A DNA stretch of 64,000 nt from Polaromonas sp. YR568 (lineage in GTDB: Bacteria > Pseudomonadota > Gammaproteobacteria > Burkholderiales > Burkholderiaceae_C), in the NCBI RefSeq assembly GCF_900116715.1, contig NZ_FPBM01000002.1:226589-290588 (forward strand), given 5' to 3'. A model generated the notes under the pieces. It had not been told where the DNA came from and made no database searches. It saw only the letters and a list, made by a program, of their open reading frames with translations. Positions 20,363 through 29,619 of the stretch are shown here, piece after piece; the first letter of the stretch is position 1; each line of letters starts with the position of its first letter. The position numbers were made by a program, and so were the translations under genes.

Positions 20363-21370
20363 ATGAATATTGTGATCCTCGACGACTACCAGGACGCAGT
20401 GCGAAAACTGAACTGCGCTGCCAAACTGGAGGCCTACCCCGCCAAGGTCTATACCAACACTGTCAAAGGCATAGGCCAGCTGTCCGTCCGGCTTAAAGAT
20501 GCCGATGTCATCGTCCTCATCCGCGAGCGGACCCAGCTGAGCAGGCAGGTCATTGAAAAACTGCCCAAACTCAAGCTGATTGTGCAGACCGGCCGCGTCG
20601 GCAGCCATGTCGACGTCGCAGCCTGCACCGAGCGCGGGATCGCGGTGGCTGAAGGCACCGGTTCGCCCACCGCACCGGCCGAACTCACCTGGGCACTGGT
20701 GATGGCCGCCACGCGCCGCATCCCCCACTACGTCGCGCACCTGAAGCACGGCGCCTGGCAGCAGGCGGGGCTCAAATCCGCCTCCATGCCGCCCAATTTT
20801 GGGATCGGCACGGTGCTCAAGGGCAAGACTCTGGGCGTGTGGAGCTACGGGAAGATCGGGCAAATCGTCGCCGGTTATGGCCGGGCGTTCGGCATGCGTG
20901 TGGTCATCTGGGGCCGCGAAGCTTCTCTGGAGCGGGCCAAGGCCGATGGCTTTGAAATCGCCGCCAGCAAGGCCGAATTCTTCGAGCAGAGCGATGTACT
21001 CAGCCTGCACCTGCGGCTGAACGACGAAACCCGCGGCATTGTCACGCTGGAGGATTTGTCCCGAATGAAGACCACTTCACTGCTGGTCAATACCTCACGC
21101 GCCGAGCTGATAGAGCCCGAAGCGCTGATTGCCTCACTCAACCGCGGCCGGCCCGGCCTGGCAGCGATCGACGTGTTTGAGTCGGAGCCCATACTGCAAG
21201 GGCATGCACTGCTTCGCCTCGAAAACTGCATCTGCACGCCACACATCGGTTATGTGGAGCAGGACAGCTACGAGCTGTACTTTGGTGCGGCATTTGACAA
21301 CGTCGTCAACTTCATCAAGGGCACACCCACCAATATCGTGAACCCCGGCGCGCTTCAAGTGCGGCGCTGA
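20363..21370 (+). CDS. D-2-hydroxyacid dehydrogenase family protein
   Basis: A 335-residue NAD(P)-dependent dehydrogenase of the D-isomer 2-hydroxyacid family, related to SerA-type phosphoglycerate dehydrogenases. The Rossmann loop is LGVWSYGKIGQIV at about 158-170, where Ser161 takes the place of the first Gly of GxGxxG. Catalytic residues are visible as Arg in NTSRAEL, Glu in FESEP and His in CTPHIGYVEQ. The start at MNIVILDDYQ is the usual N-terminus; an upstream in-frame extension overlaps the preceding gene. Substrate not determined. Confidence 0.85.
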   Translation: MNIVILDDYQDAVRKLNCAAKLEAYPAKVYTNTVKGIGQLSVRLKDADVIVLIRERTQLSRQVIEKLPKLKLIVQTGRVGSHVDVAACTERGIAVAEGTGSPTAPAELTWALVMAATRRIPHYVAHLKHGAWQQAGLKSASMPPNFGIGTVLKGKTLGVWSYGKIGQIVAGYGRAFGMRVVIWGREASLERAKADGFEIAASKAEFFEQSDVLSLHLRLNDETRGIVTLEDLSRMKTTSLLVNTSRAELIEPEALIASLNRGRPGLAAIDVFESEPILQGHALLRLENCICTPHIGYVEQDSYELYFGAAFDNVVNFIKGTPTNIVNPGALQVRR

Positions 21371-21410
21371 GCCGATCCCTCGCGCGCTTCAAAAACAGGA
21401 CTGGCGAGTC

Positions 21411-23585
21411 CTAGGGTTTCGGCACAGGAGCGGTAACGATAGGCGTATCGAGGTCAAACTCGATCAGGTTACTCACCTCTTTGGGCTCCAGCGACGCATC
21501 CGGCGCATCCGGCACGACGATTGAAGGCAAAGGCGCAAGCGCGCCCTCCACTTCCAGGCTAAGGTCAATGTCCAGTCCCAGCCGGGACGACACAGGAGGC
21601 CGGGTCAAATCCAGCACCACCGTACGCTCCGAGGGCGGGACTGCAGACGCTGCCTCAGGGGCAGTCGCAGCATGCGGGATGGGCAGCCCGGTGGGCAGGG
21701 GCGGCGGCGTTTCCTGAAGCTTCGCAGACAAAGGCTGGATGTTGGTTGGCCCAAAACTCGTGGTGGGCGTGTTCAACGCAGAAGGCGCCCCCGCATCCGC
21801 AACCGGGGCAATGACCTTCTTGGCAATGGAATGCAGCAGCAGCAGTTCGCGGTAAGCCGCAAGGCTGAAAACCTCGCTGCGTGAATCGGGCTTGCGGAAA
21901 ATCGACTCTTCCAGCACGTCCAGCACTTTGGACGTCGGCCACAACGATTCAATGCGCGTCAGGGCCGCGACGTAAAACTCCAGCCCGTGCGAGTCCATCG
22001 CGTAATCATCAAACGCCGGCACCTGGGCATTGAACATCCGGTGGAAATCCTTGCGCAGCGCGTCGTACTCGTCCCTGCGGCCCAGCTTGTGATACAGGTC
22101 CAGCAGGTCCAGATACACCAGCGCGCTGGTCTCCACGTTGTCCATGATGTGGTGGAGCAAAACCTCCACGGCTTTGTCGGTATGGCCCAGCGAGAGGAAA
22201 AAATCCGCCTGCTGCTGCACGTCGAAAAGCTCTTCGGCGTTCACAATCCGCGGCATCCCGCTCAAACCTCCCAGGCTGGGAAGAAACTCCGGATGTTCTC
22301 TGGCCTCAGGCGCCCTGGCAGGTTTTACCGGCAGGGGTGCCGGCCTGCTTTCAGTGCTTTCAGCGTGGAGATCGTCCAGGTTGAGGTCCACCACCGACTT
22401 TTGCGAGCGGCTCGTGCCCGCGGCGGCAATCGCCGCGGCTGCGGCAAAACCGCTCTCCATGCCACGTTTGCCACCACCCGCTTCATCCCCCCACCACGGG
22501 CCCCGTTGCTGCTGCCGGCTGCGCACCCACAGGAAAGCCGCCGCTGCCAGCGCCAACGCAAGCAATCCGCCCAGGGCATATACCAGCCCGTTGGCGTAGC
22601 GCTCACCGCGCGCCTGCTCGAGCTGGCCTCTCAACTCCGTGATGGCCGTGTCGGTTTTGCGCCCCTGGGCCAGCATGTTGGCAACATCCGCCTCAAGCGA
22701 CTTGAGGCGCTGGTTGTGGCGTTCCATCTCTTGGGGCTGTGCATTCAAGGCCTGCCACAAGGCGGCGGCGGCAGCCCTCTGCCCCGGGTCCGACGAAGGT
22801 GCGGTCAGTAATTCGGGCGACGAACGAAGCACCGGATCACGCGCTTCAGTCAGGTCAATCGGGTCAAGCTTGAGGCGTGAACGCGAGGGCTGCGCCGCTT
22901 CCGGTCCGGCTTTGGCCTTGCGGGCCTGACGAGCAGGTGGTGCGGCCAACGAGAACGCCATGGCGCCGGTTCGGGGGCTGGACCGGGGCACGGCATCTAT
23001 GCCGGTTGAATCTGCTTGCGGTTTTGCTTTGGACGCCTTGCGGGCGCCGGCGCGGGGCACGGACTCCGCTTGCCCTTCCCCCGCTCCTGTCGCCGTAGCG
23101 CCGCGCGCATCGCGCGTATCGCGGGTGCCAGGAACCACCGGCAGTTGCACCGCCGCCGGCGCGGGGGGCGAAACTGCGGGGACGGGGACGATATTGTCAG
23201 CCAGCGCTTCCGCCAGCATGACGTACTTGCGCGTCGTATTCTTTTGCTGGCAGCCCTCTTGCACGTACAAAGTCACCACCGGCTCGTCGACAACAGAGGT
23301 CGTGCGGATTCTGATCAGGGCTTCACCGGCCGTCGGGCTTGCTGAAGTGGCGACGCGGACTCTGCTGGAAGAGACCTGGCTGTCGCCGAAGAACACGTCG
23401 ACGGCCGCGCAAACGGCGGAAAGCCCTTCGGAGGCGTCGAGTTGCACGGACAGCGTGGCGTCCAGCGGGCGGCCGACAATCGCCGCGCCGCGCATGCGGC
23501 CCAGAGACAAAGCCAGGCTGTTGGCGGCAGCCCCCATCAGCAAGACGCCGAGGACGATTCGGAGAGACTTCTCGGCAAATTTCAT
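21411..23585 (-). CDS. FimV-like peptidoglycan-binding/TPR membrane protein
   Basis: A 724-residue envelope protein of the FimV family (type IV pilus assembly and polarity in Pseudomonas). A signal peptide covers about residues 1-25 (VLGVLLMGAAANSLA). The FimV-type N-terminal domain (LSLGRMRGAAIVGRPLDA) is followed by a Pro/Ala-rich linker, a coiled coil at about 290-330, and one membrane helix at 332-354. The cytoplasmic C-terminal region has the FimV pattern LFDVQQQADFFLSLGHTDKA at about 455-475. The start at MKFAEKSLRI gives a proper signal peptide; a longer upstream frame would overlap the opposite-strand dehydrogenase gene. It stands alone, and the gap to the dehydrogenase gene is 57 bases. 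Confidence 0.82.
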   Translation of the reverse strand: MKFAEKSLRIVLGVLLMGAAANSLALSLGRMRGAAIVGRPLDATLSVQLDASEGLSAVCAAVDVFFGDSQVSSSRVRVATSASPTAGEALIRIRTTSVVDEPVVTLYVQEGCQQKNTTRKYVMLAEALADNIVPVPAVSPPAPAAVQLPVVPGTRDTRDARGATATGAGEGQAESVPRAGARKASKAKPQADSTGIDAVPRSSPRTGAMAFSLAAPPARQARKAKAGPEAAQPSRSRLKLDPIDLTEARDPVLRSSPELLTAPSSDPGQRAAAAALWQALNAQPQEMERHNQRLKSLEADVANMLAQGRKTDTAITELRGQLEQARGERYANGLVYALGGLLALALAAAAFLWVRSRQQQRGPWWGDEAGGGKRGMESGFAAAAAIAAAGTSRSQKSVVDLNLDDLHAESTESRPAPLPVKPARAPEAREHPEFLPSLGGLSGMPRIVNAEELFDVQQQADFFLSLGHTDKAVEVLLHHIMDNVETSALVYLDLLDLYHKLGRRDEYDALRKDFHRMFNAQVPAFDDYAMDSHGLEFYVAALTRIESLWPTSKVLDVLEESIFRKPDSRSEVFSLAAYRELLLLHSIAKKVIAPVADAGAPSALNTPTTSFGPTNIQPLSAKLQETPPPLPTGLPIPHAATAPEAASAVPPSERTVVLDLTRPPVSSRLGLDIDLSLEVEGALAPLPSIVVPDAPDASLEPKEVSNLIEFDLDTPIVTAPVPKP

Positions 23586-23642
23586 AAGGTGCCTAATTTT
23601 GCCAGCCGCCGTCGCCAAATTACGCTCGGCCATAATTCGGGC

Positions 23643-25163
23643 ATGAAAGTAATTTACGCGAATGTGGGAATAGTTGGCACTGGTGCCATGGGGCGCGGCA
23701 TCGCGCAGATCGCCGTCCAGGCCGGCAGCACCGTCAGGTTGATGGACGCGCAGGCAGGCGCCGCCGAAAAAGCACGCGAAGCGATCTGTGCTCAATGGGA
23801 CAAACTGGTGGAGAAGGGCCGCATTGCGGCCGACGTAGCCGCCGGACACAAAGACCGGCTGCTGATCGCCGGCACTCTCAGTGATTTGTCAACCTGCGAG
23901 CTCATCGTCGAAGCCATCGTGGAGCGGCTGGACGTCAAAAAAACCCTGTTCGCCGAACTCGAAGCACTGCTGCCCGCCAGTGCTGTGCTGGCCAGCAACA
24001 CGTCCTCACTGTCCGTCACGGCTATCGCGGCAGGCCTGAAGCACCCCGAACGCCTGGCCGGTTATCACTTCTTCAACCCCGTGCCGTTGATGAAAGTGGT
24101 CGAAGTGATCGCCGGACTGAAGACCAACCCCGCCGTGTGCGAGGGCCTCAGCCAATACGCCCGGCAGATGGGCCACACGCCGGTGCAGGCGCAAGACACG
24201 CCCGGCTTTATCGTCAACCACGCCGGGCGCGGCTACAACACCGAGGCGCTGCGCATCGTCAGCGAAGGCATCGCCGATTTCGCCACCATAGACCGCATCC
24301 TGCGCGACCAGGCCGGCTTCAAGCTGGGCCCTTTCGAGCTGATGGACCTGACCGGGCTCGATGTCTCCCACCCCGTGATGGAGGCGATCTACCACCAGTA
24401 CTACGAAGAAGCCCGCTACCGCCCCAATGTGATCACGGCGCAGCGCCTGGCCGGCGGCGTGTTGGGACGCAAGACGGGCGAAGGCTTCTACCGCTACCCG
24501 GACGGCGCCATCCAGGTGCCGCCAGAGCCGCCCGTTCCCCAGGTGGCTGAACTTCCACCAGTGTGGGTGTCGCCGCGCGCTTCGCGCCGCTCCGAGTTGC
24601 TGCAGTTGCTGAAAAACCTGGGCGCCAAAATCGAAACCGGCGCTTCCGCATCACCGCAGGCCCTGATGCTGGTCGCCCCGCTGGGCTTTGACATCACCAC
24701 CGTCGCTGTCGTGGAGCGCCTGGACCCGGCCCGCACCGTCGGCATCGACATGCTGATCGACGACGCGGCCACCAAGCGCCGCGTGCTGGCCACCAACCCG
24801 GCCACCCGCACCGACATGCGCGACGCCGCGCACGCCCTCTTCGCCCGCGACGGCAAGGCCGTCAGCGTGATCCGCGACAGCGGCGGCTTTGTGACCCAGC
24901 GCGTGGTCGCCGCCATCGTCAACATCGCCAGCGACATCTGCCAGCAAGGCATTTGCAGCCCGAAAGACCTGGAAACCGCCGTGACACTGGGCCTGGGCTA
25001 CCCCATGGGCCCGCTGGCCATGGGCGATCGCTACGGGCCCACCAATGTGCTGGAAGTGCTGTTCAACATGCAGACCGTGTACGGCGACCAGCGCTACCGC
25101 CCCTCACCCTGGTTGCGGCGCCGGGGCGCCATCGGCCTGAGCCTCTTGCATAAAGAAGAGTGA
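23643..25163 (+). CDS. 3-hydroxyacyl-CoA dehydrogenase
   Basis: A 506-residue enzyme that oxidises 3-hydroxyacyl-CoA to 3-ketoacyl-CoA with NAD. The N-terminal Rossmann motif GIVGTGAMGRGIAQIA is followed by the catalytic region SNTSSLSV and GYHFFNPVPLMKVVEV. Two C-terminal dimerisation domains follow (about 187-285 and 400-500), the second ending LHKEE. This layout resembles PaaH- and PhbB-like long dehydrogenases of aromatic and fatty acid breakdown. It is divergent from the FimV-like gene and is followed by the enoyl-CoA hydratase gene. Confidence 0.92.
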   Translation: MKVIYANVGIVGTGAMGRGIAQIAVQAGSTVRLMDAQAGAAEKAREAICAQWDKLVEKGRIAADVAAGHKDRLLIAGTLSDLSTCELIVEAIVERLDVKKTLFAELEALLPASAVLASNTSSLSVTAIAAGLKHPERLAGYHFFNPVPLMKVVEVIAGLKTNPAVCEGLSQYARQMGHTPVQAQDTPGFIVNHAGRGYNTEALRIVSEGIADFATIDRILRDQAGFKLGPFELMDLTGLDVSHPVMEAIYHQYYEEARYRPNVITAQRLAGGVLGRKTGEGFYRYPDGAIQVPPEPPVPQVAELPPVWVSPRASRRSELLQLLKNLGAKIETGASASPQALMLVAPLGFDITTVAVVERLDPARTVGIDMLIDDAATKRRVLATNPATRTDMRDAAHALFARDGKAVSVIRDSGGFVTQRVVAAIVNIASDICQQGICSPKDLETAVTLGLGYPMGPLAMGDRYGPTNVLEVLFNMQTVYGDQRYRPSPWLRRRGAIGLSLLHKEE

Positions 25164-25256
25164 AGCACCCCCGTCGGATGCTCACTTCGTGTAGCACCTT
25201 CCCCCCTCGAGGGGGCAGCGCCTGCGGCCTGGCAAAGCCAGTTCCGCGGCCCCTAC
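25164..25256. repeat. Intergenic GC-rich repeat, copy 2
   Basis: The block contains cacttcgtgtagcac, then cccccctcgagggggc, and shares its core with 11640-11735. It lies between the dehydrogenase and hydratase genes. Confidence 0.6.
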
Positions 25257-25310
25257 TTGCACGGGAACCTGTTCCCTGCCCACCCCTCATTTCGTATCGG
25301 AGAAACTGAC

Positions 25311-26090
25311 ATGGCAGGCGCACTGAAAAGTACCAGCGAGGGCGGCACACTCATCCTCACGATCAGCAACCCGGAGTTCAAGAACGCCCTGGGCCCGGAC
25401 ATTTACGCCGCGGGCATCGAAGCGCTGAATGCCGCCGAGAACAACCCCGACATCCGCAGCGTGGTGATCACCGGCGAAGGCCCGATGTTTTGCGCGGGCG
25501 GCAACCTTCAGCGGCTGGAGGCCAACCGGCGCCAGCCGCCCGAGGTGCAGGCGCAAAGCATTGAAGGCCTGCACAACTGGATCGACTCGATCCGCACCTA
25601 CCCCAAGCCGGTGATCGCCGCCGTGGAAGGCGCGGCCGCCGGCGCCGGTTTTTCGCTGGTGCTGGCCTGCGACTTTGTGGTGGCGGCGGATAACGCGATT
25701 TTTGTGATGTCTTACAGCACGGTGGCGCTGTCGCCCGATGGCGGCGGCAGCTGGGCCCTGGCGCGTGCCTTGCCGCGTGCGCTGGCCAGCGAGCTGCTGA
25801 TGGCCGGCGAACGCATAGGCGCGCGCCGGCTGCACGACTTCGGCCTGGTCAACCGCGTGACGGCCTCGGGTGAAGCCCTGGCCCAGGCGCTGGAGCTGGC
25901 GGCCGGCCTCAATGCGCGCGCCCCCAACGCGCTGGCCAGCATCAAGGAGCTCATCAACGACGCCGCCGGCAGCACGCTCAACGCGCAACTGGCCAGCGAG
26001 CAGGCGCACTTCGTGCGCAACCTGCACGACGCCAATGCCGGCGAAGGCATAGACGCCTTCCTGACCAAGCGCACGCCGCACTACCGCTAG
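25311..26090 (+). CDS. Enoyl-CoA hydratase family protein
   Basis: A 259-residue crotonase-fold enzyme that hydrates 2-enoyl-CoA to 3-hydroxyacyl-CoA. The oxyanion-hole block GPMFCAGGNLQRLEANRRQ and the second block AAVEGAAAGAGFSLVLACDFVV are visible. The usual catalytic Glu position in the second block reads as Pro/Asp (SYSTVALSPDGGGSWALAR), as in hydratase/isomerase variants, so isomerase activity is possible. The ATG at 25311 has GGAGA 7 bases upstream. It ends with two GC-rich hairpins and is followed by a Crp-type regulator. Confidence 0.85.
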   Translation: MAGALKSTSEGGTLILTISNPEFKNALGPDIYAAGIEALNAAENNPDIRSVVITGEGPMFCAGGNLQRLEANRRQPPEVQAQSIEGLHNWIDSIRTYPKPVIAAVEGAAAGAGFSLVLACDFVVAADNAIFVMSYSTVALSPDGGGSWALARALPRALASELLMAGERIGARRLHDFGLVNRVTASGEALAQALELAAGLNARAPNALASIKELINDAAGSTLNAQLASEQAHFVRNLHDANAGEGIDAFLTKRTPHYR

Positions 26091-26103
26091 GCTCTGCGCC
26101 AAC

Positions 26104-26162
26104 CCCGGGCGCCTACGGCCCGGGTACTCCCCATCCCCCATCAAAAGGGCCGCCTGCGGCCC
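26104..26162. repeat. Two GC-rich hairpins
   Basis: CCCGGGC (26104-26110) pairs with GCCCGGG (26118-26124), and GGGCCGC (26147-26153) pairs with GCGGCCC (26156-26162) across 2 bases. They separate the hydratase gene from the regulator gene. Without a T run they may act only as weak terminators. Confidence 0.55.
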
Positions 26163-26248
26163 CGCGACACCCATGCGACAGCGGGATGGCGCCGCCTGCG
26201 TCCCTCAAGCGACAATGGACGCCTTGTTAGTCACTCAAAAGACAGACC

Positions 26249-26974
26249 ATGGACGATCCCATTCTTACGATAGAGGAACGAGAGGCCATTAACAACGGCC
26301 GCTGGTTTTCATCCCTGTCCCCATCCCTGAGGCACGACATACTCCGATGCGCCTACGTCAAACGCTACAAAGACGGCGAACTCATCTCTGCGCGCGGCGA
26401 CGTGCCGGAAGAGTGGATCTCGTGCGCGCGCGGTGCGATTCGTGTGAGTTCGACCTCGATCTCGGGCAAGCAGGTCACGCTGACGTACGTGGAGCCGGGC
26501 CTGTGGGTCGGCGATGTGGCGATCTTCGACGGCGAGCGGCGCACGCACGACTCCTATGCGCATGGCGAGACGACGCTGCTGTGCGTCTCACGTGCCGACC
26601 TGCGCAAGATTTTGAGCCAGCACGTCGAGCTCTACGAAGCCCTGCTGCGCCTGCATGCGCGGCGCATCCGGCAGCTCTTCGGCTTGGTGGAAGACCTCAA
26701 CACCCTGCCCTTGCGGGCGCGGCTGGCCAAGCAGCTGCTGCACCTGGTGCGCAGCTACGGCGTGCCCAGCCTGGCGGACGGCGGCGAAGTGCGCATCGGC
26801 CTGCAACTGGCGCAAGAGGAACTGGCCCAGTTGCTGGGCGCCTCGCGCCAGCGCGTCAACCAGGAACTCAAATCGATGGAGCGCGAGGAAGCCATCCGCA
26901 TCGAGCCGGGCGGCCTGGTGGTGCGCAACCGCGAAGCGCTGATGCGAATTTCTGAAGCCGAGATCGACAAGTAA
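26249..26974 (+). CDS. Crp/Fnr family transcriptional regulator
   Basis: A 241-residue regulator. The N-terminal cyclic-nucleotide-binding-like beta-roll covers about residues 20-140. A C-terminal winged helix-turn-helix follows at about 180-225 (LAQEELAQLLGASRQRVNQEL). No Cys cluster is seen, so it is not a classical FNR oxygen sensor. It sits between the hydratase gene and the kinase/ACAD genes. The kinase gene begins 36 bases after its stop, so it may control the surrounding acyl-CoA genes. Confidence 0.88.
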   Translation: MDDPILTIEEREAINNGRWFSSLSPSLRHDILRCAYVKRYKDGELISARGDVPEEWISCARGAIRVSSTSISGKQVTLTYVEPGLWVGDVAIFDGERRTHDSYAHGETTLLCVSRADLRKILSQHVELYEALLRLHARRIRQLFGLVEDLNTLPLRARLAKQLLHLVRSYGVPSLADGGEVRIGLQLAQEELAQLLGASRQRVNQELKSMEREEAIRIEPGGLVVRNREALMRISEAEIDK

Positions 26975-27010
26975 TCAACAAACAATCAAACAGAGACAAC
27001 TCGTTCCAGC

Positions 27011-28102
27011 ATGAGCAATTTCGATCACTTTGTCGGCACACGGGCTGTTACCGGCGCGCATGCTTTTGATGTCGCCGCCCTGACCGCCTACCTGGACCAG
27101 CACCTGCCCGGCTTTAAAGGCCCGCTCACGGTGGAGCTTTTTAAGGGCGGCCAGTCCAACCCGACCTACAAGCTGATCACGCCGGGCGCCGCTTATGTGA
27201 TGCGCGCCAAGCCGGGCCCGGTGGCCAAGCTGCTGCCCTCGGCCCATGCGGTGGAGCGCGAATTCAAGGTGATGCAGGGCCTGCAAGGCACCGATGTGCC
27301 GGTGCCCAAAATGTATTGCCTCTGCGAAGACGAGTCCGTGATCGGCCGTGCTTTTTACGTGATGGAGTTTGTGGAAGGCCGCGTGCTCTGGGACCAGTCC
27401 CTGCCCGGCATGACGAACGCACAGCGCGGCGAGATCTACAACGAGATGAACCGCGTGGTCGCCGCCCTGCACAAGGTGAAGTTTGCCGAGCGCGGCCTGG
27501 CCGACTACGGCAAGCCCGGCAACTACTTTGAGCGCCAGATTGGCCGCTGGAGCAAGCAGTACGCCGCCTCCATCACCCAGCCGATTGCCGAGATGGACAG
27601 CCTGATGCAATGGCTGCCGGCCAACATCCCGGCCAGCGCGCGCGATGAAAGCATGGTCTCCATCGTGCACGGCGACTTCCGGCTCGACAACCTGCTCTTT
27701 CACCCCACCGAGCCGCGCGTGCTGGCGGTGCTGGACTGGGAGTTGTCTACGCTGGGCCACCCGCTGGCCGACTTCAGCTACCACTGCATGGCCTGGCACA
27801 TTCCGCCGGGCGCTTTCCGCGGTATCGGCGGGCTCGATGTGGTCAGCCTGGGCATCCCGACCGAATCGGACTACATACGCCTCTATTGCGAGCGCACCGG
27901 CCTGGCCACGCCTGAGGCGCTCAAGGCCGACTGGAACTTCTACATGGCCTACAACCTGTTTCGTATCGCGGCCATCCTGCAGGGTATTGCCAAGCGCGTC
28001 GAGGCGGGAACGGCCTCCAGCGCGCAGGCTGTCAGCTCGGCTGCCGGCGCGCCCTTGCTGGCCAAGATGGCCTGGGGCTTTGCGCTGAAGAGCCAGGGCT
28101 GA
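27011..28102 (+). CDS. APH-type phosphotransferase (LvaA/ACAD10-11 kinase-like)
   Basis: A 363-residue aminoglycoside-phosphotransferase-fold protein. The N-lobe carries the glycine-rich stretch [13 protein letters not shown] and YVMRAKP with the putative ATP-binding Lys. The catalytic Brenner motif is HGDFRLDNL at 220-228 and the metal-binding Asp is in LDWELSTLG (Asp242). Such kinases linked to acyl-CoA dehydrogenases phosphorylate 4-hydroxyacyl-CoA in LvaA (Pseudomonas levulinate pathway) and ACAD10/11; assignment here is by architecture and context. The next gene, 64 bases downstream, is the ACAD. Antibiotic resistance is unlikely. Confidence 0.85.
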   Translation: MSNFDHFVGTRAVTGAHAFDVAALTAYLDQHLPGFKGPLTVELFKGGQSNPTYKLITPGAAYVMRAKPGPVAKLLPSAHAVEREFKVMQGLQGTDVPVPKMYCLCEDESVIGRAFYVMEFVEGRVLWDQSLPGMTNAQRGEIYNEMNRVVAALHKVKFAERGLADYGKPGNYFERQIGRWSKQYAASITQPIAEMDSLMQWLPANIPASARDESMVSIVHGDFRLDNLLFHPTEPRVLAVLDWELSTLGHPLADFSYHCMAWHIPPGAFRGIGGLDVVSLGIPTESDYIRLYCERTGLATPEALKADWNFYMAYNLFRIAAILQGIAKRVEAGTASSAQAVSSAAGAPLLAKMAWGFALKSQG

Positions 28103-28166
28103 CACGCCTGCCGGACGCACTGCCCCCTTACAACAACATCGCCTCACATCCCTTTCTGGAGATTTC

Positions 28167-29426
28167 ATGGACTTCAACTACACCCCCAAAGTACAGGAAC
28201 TGCGGGCGCGCCTGCTCAAGTTCATGGACGAGCATGTCTACCCCAACGAGGCCCGCTTCTTCCGCGAAATCGCCGAGAACCGTGCCAAGGGCAATGCCTG
28301 GATTCCGACCAAGCTGGTCGAGGAGCTCAAGCCCAAGGCCCGCGCCGCCGGTCTCTGGAACCTCTTTCTGCCGCATTCACCGCGCGCACCCGAAGGCCTG
28401 TCCAACCTTGAATACGCGCCGCTGTGCGAAATCATGGGCCGCGTGCCTTTTGCGGCCGAGGTGTTCAACTGCTCGGCGCCCGACACCGGCAACATGGAAA
28501 CCATTGCCCGCTACGGCTCCGAAGCCAACAAGGACCAGTGGCTGGACCCGCTGCTCAAGGGCGAAATCCGCTCGGCCTTTTTGATGACCGAGCCGGAAGT
28601 GGCTTCGTCCGACGCCACCAACATCCAGTGCCGCATCACGCGCGACGGCGACCACTATGTGCTCAACGGCTTGAAATGGTGGTCGTCCGGCGCCGGCGAC
28701 CCGCGCTGCGCCATCTACATCGTCATGGGCAAGACCAATCCCGACGCCGGCCGCCACGAGCAGCAATCGATGATCCTGGTGCCGGCCAACACGCCCGGCA
28801 TCGAGGTGATACGCCCGCTTTCCGTCTTCGGCTACGACGACGCCCCGCACGGCCATATGGAAGTGCGCCTGACCAATGTGCGCGTGCCCGTCGGCAATTT
28901 GCTGCTGGGCGAGGGCCGCGGCTTTGAGATCGCCCAGGGGCGCCTCGGCCCCGGACGCATCCACCACTGCATGCGCAGCATCGGCATTGCCGAGCGCGCA
29001 CTCGAATTGATGTGCAAGCGGCTGAACACCCGCGTCGCCTTCGGCAAGCCGATCGCCAGCCAGTCGGTCTGGCACGAACGCATCGCCGAAGCCCGCTGCA
29101 TGATCGAGCAGGCCCGCCTGCTGACGCTCAAGGCCGCCTACATGATGGACACCGTGGGCAACAAGGTCGCCAAGGCCGAGATCGCGATGATCAAGGTGGT
29201 CGCCCCCAACATGGCCTGCCAGATCATCGACTGGGCCATCCAGGCCCACGGCGGCGGCGGCGTGTCGGACGACTTCCCGCTGGCCTACGCCTACGCCAGC
29301 CAGCGCACCCTGCGCCTGGCCGACGGCCCGGACGAGGTGCACCGCGCCTCGCTGGCCAAGCTGGAGCTGGCCAAGCATCTCTTGATGCCGGGTGAGGTGG
29401 AAATGCCGGTGACGCGGGGCGGTTGA
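28167..29426 (+). CDS. ACAD10/11-like acyl-CoA dehydrogenase
   Basis: A 419-residue flavoprotein of the acyl-CoA dehydrogenase fold. The FAD/substrate blocks are [14 protein letters not shown] (about 140-153), the [10 protein letters not shown] loop and [20 protein letters not shown]. The C-terminal block is [11 protein letters not shown], then [12 protein letters not shown] at 384-395. In classical enzymes the catalytic Glu falls where this one has Asp386 (ADGPDEVH replaces the YEGT pattern), which is the ACAD10/11 pattern. It follows the kinase gene, as in LvaA/LvaC. Elimination of phosphate rather than oxidation is a plausible reaction. Confidence 0.85.
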   Translation: MDFNYTPKVQELRARLLKFMDEHVYPNEARFFREIAENRAKGNAWIPTKLVEELKPKARAAGLWNLFLPHSPRAPEGLSNLEYAPLCEIMGRVPFAAEVFNCSAPDTGNMETIARYGSEANKDQWLDPLLKGEIRSAFLMTEPEVASSDATNIQCRITRDGDHYVLNGLKWWSSGAGDPRCAIYIVMGKTNPDAGRHEQQSMILVPANTPGIEVIRPLSVFGYDDAPHGHMEVRLTNVRVPVGNLLLGEGRGFEIAQGRLGPGRIHHCMRSIGIAERALELMCKRLNTRVAFGKPIASQSVWHERIAEARCMIEQARLLTLKAAYMMDTVGNKVAKAEIAMIKVVAPNMACQIIDWAIQAHGGGGVSDDFPLAYAYASQRTLRLADGPDEVHRASLAKLELAKHLLMPGEVEMPVTRGG

Positions 29427-29502
29427 GGGGGTTTGGGGCCATCCAGGGCCCCGAAAGTGGCCAGAACCAGTCAGGGTGAACCGGCTAGACTGACTCGAAT
29501 CA

Positions 29503-29555
29503 CTATCAAATTAATAGCTGCCTATGCTAGTGGTTAAAAGGCTGGAGGCCAAAAA
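29503..29555. repeat. Short A/T-rich dispersed repeat
   Basis: CTATCAAATTAATAGCTGCC followed by an AAAGGCTGGAGGCC-AAAAA tail matches a repeat that I recall between genes in Acidovorax, Rhodoferax and Polaromonas. A shorter relative, GCTAT-N7-ATAGC, lies at 39501-39517 before benzoate-CoA ligase. The surrounding 29427-29619 gap between the convergent genes has no open frame. Confidence 0.55.
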
Positions 29556-29619
29556 GACAGGAAATTTTGGGCTTTTATCAGCCTGTAATTCCGGCCAGGC
29601 GGCCCCATCCCAGCCTTCC

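Noticed and set aside
23586..23849. Upstream extension of the FimV-like gene
   Set aside because: It overlaps the oppositely oriented dehydrogenase gene start and would spoil the clear signal peptide at MKFAEKSL.
27011..28102. Aminoglycoside resistance kinase
   Set aside because: Neighbours are acyl-CoA enzymes and the sequence resembles the ACAD-linked kinases, not resistance enzymes.
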